Below, one piece after another: positions 59,166 through 64,000 of a stretch of DNA of 64,000 bases (position 1 is its first letter; the number at the start of each line of letters is the position of its first letter). The notes below the pieces were generated by a model that saw only the letters and a program-made list of their open reading frames with translations, had not been told where the DNA came from and did no database searches. Source of the DNA: Paenibacillus montaniterrae (GTDB lineage Bacteria; Bacillota; Bacilli; Paenibacillales; Paenibacillaceae). A program made the position numbers and the translations under genes. The stretch is taken from NCBI RefSeq assembly GCF_018403185.1, contig NZ_BOSE01000002.1, forward strand, positions 310,001-374,000, written 5' to 3'.

Positions 59166-61723
59166 CGTTGATCACCGCCTATTGCATAGTTTCTTGCAGC
59201 AATGCTCATGCCGTTTACAGTGACCGCATTTTCCGTATAATTGACTACAATCGATTTGCCGTTATCGTATCGCATTTCAACAACACCAGGCTGATGCACG
59301 ATCCGCTCGACAATGAGCGCACCGCTTACTTGCGACAGCACTTCATTTGCTTCACGGTACATACGAGACGCTTCCTCCAGCCAAATTTCATATTTCGTGG
59401 AAAAATATTGATCATATGCTGTAAATTTCAAGTCAGATGAATGGTTATAGCTCCATGTAAAATGCGGATACGCTCCTTGCTCGATTGCCTGCAGCAGCTG
59501 CTCCTCAATATCCTGCTCATCTGACAGGTTGACAGCCTGGCTCGCATATGGAATATAGCCGTGCAGCACCATTTGATAGAATGGCACGCTTTCATCCGTA
59601 ATGCTAAAGCTGCTCGACGATGACGGTACATCAATCAGATGATCGGCATAGGCCCAGGCATAGGCATGACCGCCAACGATAAGCGTTTCCTGCTGCTCGG
59701 CCAGCTTGGCCAGCGATTGCTGGGTAATTTGCTTGGCCGTATCGCGATGAATGACTCGTTTCACTCTGTAATCAGAGCCGACCACATTGCCCAGATCGCG
59801 CAAGGCGACTCCTGTCAGATCATATTTTTGCTGATAGATGTCTGCAAATTTATTTACGTAATAAGGAAGCTTGGCTGCTGACAGTAAATAGTAGCTGCCC
59901 TTTAAGCTGTCCATTCGATTGATCGCCCGATTGTAAGGATACAGCTCTACGACCTCGCGCGTGACAAAGCGTGCCGCATCTGAAGCCGGGGTAAAGCTGA
60001 GATCATCCTTATACACGTATTGGAAGGCTACATCAGGAAACAGCATCCCTCCCTGCTGCTCCAGCTGGCTGGCAAGCTGCTGCAGCTCTTTCTTGTCGCC
60101 AAGCACAGAATCAAGGCGCAGCTTGACAGGTGTTTTATGCTGGATGCCGCGATCAAACCAGCCCAGATAGCGCATATTGACCGCCTGCACACCGCGCTCG
60201 GCCAGCTGCTCAACAATTTCGCCCGCCTGCTCAAAGGTCGTCAAAGCATGCGTCTTTTGATACGGAACGCCTAAAAATGACGTTCGCTTATCGTAGGAGC
60301 CGATAATATCGAGATAGAACGGAATTTGCTCGGCTGCTGCCAGTCTAGTCAACACGCCATCCTGCTCAAGATGCTCGCGGTACAATGCGGCCATTCCGCT
60401 ATAGCTTGCCTGCTCGTTGCTGAGGAAGCTGTAGCGAAGCTGCAAATCTCCCTGATAGCGCTGCTCATTCAAAATTTGAATTTCCTGATATTTGTTGCCT
60501 GTATACAGCTCTAAATAATCCTCGCCGCGCAAGCTGAAGGAAGCGTACACGGTGTTATAGGAATTGCGCATGCCATTAATCGAGCTAGTGATGCTGCTGT
60601 TTCCTTCCCCTTGAATAATTTCCGCAAACCAGGCTGCATTGCCGTTTTTCAAGCCGTAGACTGGCATGCGCGCCTGCTCGCTTACCATTCCCCGCGCCCA
60701 GCGTGTATTGTTCGGATCATCACCGTAGACGCGCTGCACATACTGCTCTTCCTTCGTTTTGCCATTGTTCAAATAGATTAGACTGCCTGAGCCGTCAGGC
60801 ACAAGCATATAGCCCTCTGCGCTCGCATTAGCCGCCCCGAAGTAAGGCAGCACATCAATGCTGCGCACAAGATAAGTGGTTGGCTCCACGATTTGCGAGG
60901 CGGGAATCGTGACAACAAGCTCATCATCAACGAGACGATACTCCATTACGACAGTAAAATTAGGCTTTTCGGCAGCATTGCCCGCGCCACTGCCATGCTC
61001 GGCTTCGTCCAAGGCAAGATCCTCCTCGGTATAGCCTGCCTCCTCAAAGGCTGCGACCATTTTATTAAGCACAAGCTTTTTTTCTACCTGGGCGTCAAGC
61101 CGTTCCATTACACCCGGATTCGTTTTTGACTCCATATATCTCGCTTTGACATAATTGGCGGTTGCTTCAGGCAAATTGGCCAAAATCAATGTCTCAAAGC
61201 GCTCCTTGCTTATAAATTTCGGCAGCGCATCTATTCCTTTGGAAGCATCGCCTAGCTGATAGGTGACTCGCAAGCCGTCAGGAATAGCCTCCGCTTGAAA
61301 CTGCTCGTTCATAATGCTCTTCTCATGATTGGAATACGTATATAAGTTCCCTTCCAAATCGCGATACTGCAGCACAAGCTGCGAGGCCAATATGCTTTGC
61401 TCGTAGCCTGAAGCCAGCGTATCCGCTTCACGATCAACAGGATTGCTGTACCAGGTTACGCCACTGGCAAGATCGGTTACAGCGATCTCTGTCGTTTCCT
61501 CATTGTAATGCAGCACCAGCTTGTCGTTTTTCGCAACGGCCTTCATTCCTGCAACTTCAGGCTGGGCAACGCTTTTCAGCTCTGTGCCTGCTTCAGGCTC
61601 CGCAATCGCTGTAAATGCCGCGACATCTGCCGCAGGCACGCCGCGATTCAATATTGCAATCAAACCGGCGATCAGCCCGACAGTCAGGAGAGCACCGAGA
61701 ATGATATATCGTTTCTTGTTCAT
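59162..61723 (-). CDS. DUF5696-family membrane-anchored protein with glycosidase-like barrel
   Basis: This 853-residue protein has an N-terminal membrane anchor (YIILGALLTVGLIAGLIAIL). A beta-rich first half follows (DKLVLHYNEETTEIAVTDLASGVTWYSNP, EYRLVDDELVVTIPAS, GYMLVPDGSGSLIYLNNG). The second half resembles a TIM barrel (IPFYLDIIGSYDKR, VNMRYLGWFDRGIQH, GVALRDLGNVVGSDY, TLIVGGHAYAWAYADHLID) and a short beta domain ends the protein (VVEMRYDNGKSIVVNYT). The overall plan looks like a galactose-mutarotase-like plus GH barrel arrangement. DUF5696 has no assigned function that I know. It is coupled to sugar permeases on one side and YIP1/NHL genes on the other, so a role in glycan capture or processing at the transporter is plausible. 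Confidence 0.8.
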   Translation of the reverse strand: MNKKRYIILGALLTVGLIAGLIAILNRGVPAADVAAFTAIAEPEAGTELKSVAQPEVAGMKAVAKNDKLVLHYNEETTEIAVTDLASGVTWYSNPVDREADTLASGYEQSILASQLVLQYRDLEGNLYTYSNHEKSIMNEQFQAEAIPDGLRVTYQLGDASKGIDALPKFISKERFETLILANLPEATANYVKARYMESKTNPGVMERLDAQVEKKLVLNKMVAAFEEAGYTEEDLALDEAEHGSGAGNAAEKPNFTVVMEYRLVDDELVVTIPASQIVEPTTYLVRSIDVLPYFGAANASAEGYMLVPDGSGSLIYLNNGKTKEEQYVQRVYGDDPNNTRWARGMVSEQARMPVYGLKNGNAAWFAEIIQGEGNSSITSSINGMRNSYNTVYASFSLRGEDYLELYTGNKYQEIQILNEQRYQGDLQLRYSFLSNEQASYSGMAALYREHLEQDGVLTRLAAAEQIPFYLDIIGSYDKRTSFLGVPYQKTHALTTFEQAGEIVEQLAERGVQAVNMRYLGWFDRGIQHKTPVKLRLDSVLGDKKELQQLASQLEQQGGMLFPDVAFQYVYKDDLSFTPASDAARFVTREVVELYPYNRAINRMDSLKGSYYLLSAAKLPYYVNKFADIYQQKYDLTGVALRDLGNVVGSDYRVKRVIHRDTAKQITQQSLAKLAEQQETLIVGGHAYAWAYADHLIDVPSSSSSFSITDESVPFYQMVLHGYIPYASQAVNLSDEQDIEEQLLQAIEQGAYPHFTWSYNHSSDLKFTAYDQYFSTKYEIWLEEASRMYREANEVLSQVSGALIVERIVHQPGVVEMRYDNGKSIVVNYTENAVTVNGMSIAARNYAIGGDQR

Positions 61724-61744
61724 TGTTATGGCTGCCTCCCCCTT

Positions 61745-62365
61745 CTACGTTCTGAACAGCAATTCTCGGTAAATGTTATATAAAAAGTCATAGATTTGAT
61801 ACAGCATGCTTAGCACCAGCGCACCGAGAAAAACGATAATGCCCATTACAATGACCGTTAATAGCATCGTAACAATCGTTTTCAGCACGGTGTACTGATG
61901 AACCGTCATAATACCGACAAACAGCAGCCAGACAAACCATAATGATGCGATAGACAGCATCAAATAATAGAAGGCAGTCTCCTCCTGCGCCATATAACGG
62001 CTAATAAACGTCAATGGTACATAGACAATTACGAGCGGCGTAAGCGAGTACGCTGTTACTTTCACAATTTCAGTAAATTTCCCCTCGCCATCCATCAAGG
62101 TTGTAATCGACCAATTGGCGACAACCCACAATAAAAATGGCACAACAACCGTAACAATATCCTGCAAGCTGTTAATGAGGCGCGGATCGGTGTAATTTAC
62201 TAGAAAGCCGGCAAACTGCTTCTGCAAAATAAGCGCAATAATCGTCAGTGCGATAATAATGATAGAAGCTCTTATGCTTCCTTTATTGTCATACTTCAAA
62301 TCCCAGAAGCTGCTGAATGGCTTAAACATGACGCGCAGCGGGAAATCAATTAGCTCCTGCTTCAT
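61745..62365 (-). CDS. YIP1-family membrane protein
   Basis: This protein of about 206 residues has five membrane helices of the Yip1 type (SIIIIALTIIALILQ, VVPFLLWVVANWSITTLMDGEGKFTEIVKVTAYSL, YYLMLSIASLWFVWLL, MLLTVIVMGIIVFLGALVLSML). VANW..TTLMDGEG is the family signature in bacteria. The ATG at 62365 overlaps the NHL stop by two bases and has GGGAGGG upstream. Bacterial YIP1 proteins have no known function; here the gene is always read together with transporter genes, suggesting an accessory part of that complex. Confidence 0.8.
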   Translation of the reverse strand: MKQELIDFPLRVMFKPFSSFWDLKYDNKGSIRASIIIIALTIIALILQKQFAGFLVNYTDPRLINSLQDIVTVVVPFLLWVVANWSITTLMDGEGKFTEIVKVTAYSLTPLVIVYVPLTFISRYMAQEETAFYYLMLSIASLWFVWLLFVGIMTVHQYTVLKTIVTMLLTVIVMGIIVFLGALVLSMLYQIYDFLYNIYRELLFRT

Positions 62366-63834
62366 AATGCCTGATCCCTCCCAACGGAATGACTCACTGC
62401 AGCTTTGCGCCGATTGCGGCGAAGCTTGCGCCAAATCATTAAACCAGCCGTCACGATCACCAGTATGACAATGGTCGTCATAATCGTGCTAAATTGCTCC
62501 TTCATTTCCTCACGCCGATAGCGCTTGTAAGCTACAGAATATTGATCGCGCTCCATCCCTTGCTTGAAATAAAATATCGCTTCTTCATTTTGCTTGGCTA
62601 ACACGAGCGAGCGACCAATCCCGATATAGGCAATATCGTAGTTGCTGTTAAGATCAAGCACCTGCTGCCATATCGGCACCGCTTCCTCACTGTAGCCGTT
62701 GTAGTGCAAGCGAGAAGCCTGCAGCACCAGCTTGCCGAATTTGGTCGGCTTGAACACATTAATGTTGCCTTTGGCGCGGTCCAGCACTAGCTGGTTTTCA
62801 CCGTCATACTCAATCGCGACCGGCGTCTTGAATGTGCCTGCCTGATTAGCGAGCATCCCGTAAATAAACAGCAAATTGCCCTCCGCGTCATACGTGAACA
62901 CCTTGCCCTGATTGCTGTCCAGAGCACTGTAAAGCCCGTCTCCCAAATATTTAATATCGACAAAGATTGAAGGTCCTACGGAGGTGCGATAGCGAATATC
63001 GCCTCTTACTTCAAAATAGCCGTAGCGCTTTAACACATCCTCGCCTGACGGATTGAGCCGTTTGATTGGCGTAAGCGAGTTCAAATCAATGTTGGTCGCA
63101 TATACAAAGCCTTTGTGGTCAATATCCAAATTTGAAAATTCAGTAGGTATAAACAGCACCATTTGACTGCGCTGCTCCTTGGTTGAGAACAAGCGCCAGA
63201 AAATTTCATAATAATCGCGCTTTACTTCATTCGTTCCGATATAGCCAAGAAAGCTGCCGTCCGCATCGAACTGCATAATTCCTTCAAACACGCCGTTCGC
63301 TACGACATACATCCGCTTGGCCTCGTCAACGGCAACCTTTGTCGGCGTGAATTTGAAGCCGGCCGCGATAATGTCTGACTGCGGCTTGTCAATGACAAGC
63401 CTCACCTCTCCTGTCTTGCTTAACACAATCAGCTTGCTCAGTCCGCTGTCTGCAATATACAGGTCTCCGTCCGCGTCGACGAAAATGCCGCTGATCGTGC
63501 CAAACTCGCCAATTCCCGGAGCGGAATCGATTATGCGCTCAACCTCCCATTGCGCATTAATCACGACAATACGCTTATTGCCGGTATCTGCAACATAGAT
63601 GCTGCCATCATGGCCGATTACCATATCGTTAGGCTCTACGAAAGGTCCGATGCCAAGATCCTGGCCGCTTACGGCACGACTCGGCACAAAGGCGGCGGGC
63701 GAAGCGACCGCTTCCTCCCAATAATTGTAGTTGTAGGCCTCGTATGGCGTGCCAGCATGTACAGCTTCCAGCAAAGCGGTTGAAAAGAGAACGGAGGCGA
63801 GTACAATTGCGGTAACAAATTTTTTAATCCTCAT
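62362..63834 (-). CDS. NHL-repeat beta-propeller protein with C-terminal membrane anchor
   Basis: This 490-residue protein has a signal peptide (VTAIVLASVLFSTALLEAVHA). A six-bladed propeller of NHL type has blades at about residues 65-370 (DMVIGHDGSIYVADTGNKRIVVI, GIFVDADGDLYIADSGLSKLIVL, VAVDEAKRMYVVANG). A TPR-like stretch follows (SRLHYNGYSEEAVPIWQQVLDLN, IGRSLVLAKQNEEAIFYFKQGM), then one membrane helix (STIMTTIVILVIVTAGLMIW) and a basic tail. It looks like an extracellular scaffold or sensor anchored beside the transporter. GGAGGG precedes the ATG. It follows the partial permease gene by ten bases. Confidence 0.82.
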   Translation of the reverse strand: MRIKKFVTAIVLASVLFSTALLEAVHAGTPYEAYNYNYWEEAVASPAAFVPSRAVSGQDLGIGPFVEPNDMVIGHDGSIYVADTGNKRIVVINAQWEVERIIDSAPGIGEFGTISGIFVDADGDLYIADSGLSKLIVLSKTGEVRLVIDKPQSDIIAAGFKFTPTKVAVDEAKRMYVVANGVFEGIMQFDADGSFLGYIGTNEVKRDYYEIFWRLFSTKEQRSQMVLFIPTEFSNLDIDHKGFVYATNIDLNSLTPIKRLNPSGEDVLKRYGYFEVRGDIRYRTSVGPSIFVDIKYLGDGLYSALDSNQGKVFTYDAEGNLLFIYGMLANQAGTFKTPVAIEYDGENQLVLDRAKGNINVFKPTKFGKLVLQASRLHYNGYSEEAVPIWQQVLDLNSNYDIAYIGIGRSLVLAKQNEEAIFYFKQGMERDQYSVAYKRYRREEMKEQFSTIMTTIVILVIVTAGLMIWRKLRRNRRKAAVSHSVGRDQAL

Positions 63835-63844
63835 GAAATCCCTC

Positions 63845-64000
63845 CTACTCCTTCATTCCCGAGGATGCCATCGTCTCAATTATTTTGCTTTGGGAAAATA
63901 CAAAAAGCGTAATCGGCACACTCATCAATATGAGTGCAACAGCCGCTGCAGCTCCTGCACGCGCAATTCCTCCGTATATAATTTGGTTGGCGGCAAAATG
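63845..64000 (-). CDS. Sugar ABC transporter permease, MalG type (C-terminus only)
   Basis: The last 51 residues of a permease are visible, including AANQIIYGGIARAGAAAAVALILMS with the final membrane helix, and the typical MalG end VFSQSKIIETMASSGMKE. The rest lies beyond the right edge. It is co-directional and ten bases upstream of the NHL gene, so the operon begins outside the window with at least one more transporter set. This permease is distinct from the pair at 57-59 kb. Confidence 0.85.
   Translation of the reverse strand, partial: HFAANQIIYGGIARAGAAAAVALILMSVPITLFVFSQSKIIETMASSGMKE

Noticed and set aside
1-64000. Search for tRNA, rRNA, integrase, phage or IS transposase genes
   Set aside because: No cloverleaf, rRNA-like stretch or transposase/integrase motif was seen in the translated frames or gaps.

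Overview
The window looks like chromosomal DNA of a Paenibacillus or close relative (Bacillota, Bacillales). Evidence is the strong GGAGG-type ribosome binding sites, frequent GTG/TTG starts, CcpA-type cre boxes, YesM/YesN-type two-component genes next to CUT1 sugar ABC transporters, lipoprotein signals and a yybP-ykoY manganese riboswitch. No rRNA, tRNA, transposase, phage gene or CRISPR array was found. The window cuts a gene at each end.

Layout. 0-3 kb: leftward copper-handling cluster (YtkA-like lipoprotein, NosD, NosL with a His-rich tail, NosY-like permease). 3.3-6.4 kb: an Fsr-type MFS exporter, a lone LytTR-domain protein behind a cre box, and an aldose epimerase. 6.5-18.9 kb: mannan/manno-oligosaccharide locus 1, with a leftward ABC transporter operon (binding protein, two permeases, YesN-like response regulator), a rightward catabolic operon (GH113 mannanase, AGE-family 2-epimerase, GH130 phosphorylase) and a leftward sensory operon (YesM-like kinase, second binding protein, LacI regulator). 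19-31.5 kb: an SDR, an AEC carrier, a nitroreductase, a divergent EamA / GH42 pair, a 53-residue protein, YdjM-like protein, ppaC, thrC and an MBOAT/DHHW O-acylation pair. 31.6-37.6 kb: a D-Ala-D-Ser type glycopeptide-resistance cluster (vanY, ligase, vanT, vanR, vanS). 38.4-50.5 kb: mixed genes (DUF72, MEKHLA, TerC with Mn riboswitch, thioredoxin, TraB/GumN, LLM oxidoreductase, SNF2 helicase, HD-GYP, HAD). 50.7-64 kb: mannan locus 2, one long leftward operon holding a sugar permease, an NHL beta-propeller membrane protein, a YIP1 protein, a DUF5696 protein, a second permease pair, two GH26 mannanases, an SGNH esterase and a GH2 beta-mannosidase.

The mannan genes form a coherent pathway by inference. 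The membrane-anchored GH26 enzyme cuts mannan outside. Oligosaccharides are imported by CUT1 transporters. Cytosolic GH26 and GH113 shorten them, the SGNH esterase may remove acetyl groups, and GH2 releases mannose. Mannobiose can instead be epimerised to mannosyl-glucose and phosphorolysed by GH130. Control probably combines the split YesM/YesN pair, the LacI protein and CcpA.

The most unusual feature is a set of intergenic repeats that together fill most of the gene-free space. Type A is about 170 bp with terminal inverted repeats. It has ten full and five partial copies in six clusters, and its internal arms change in step between copies, so a hairpin or cruciform fold is being preserved. 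Type B is about 110 bp and also hairpin-like, at three sites with one tandem array. A single type C palindrome of 167 bp supplies the stop codon of the SDR gene. One type A copy encodes the C-terminus of the HAD hydrolase. The second strong candidate for an undescribed system is the DUF5696/YIP1/NHL module placed between two sets of sugar permeases.
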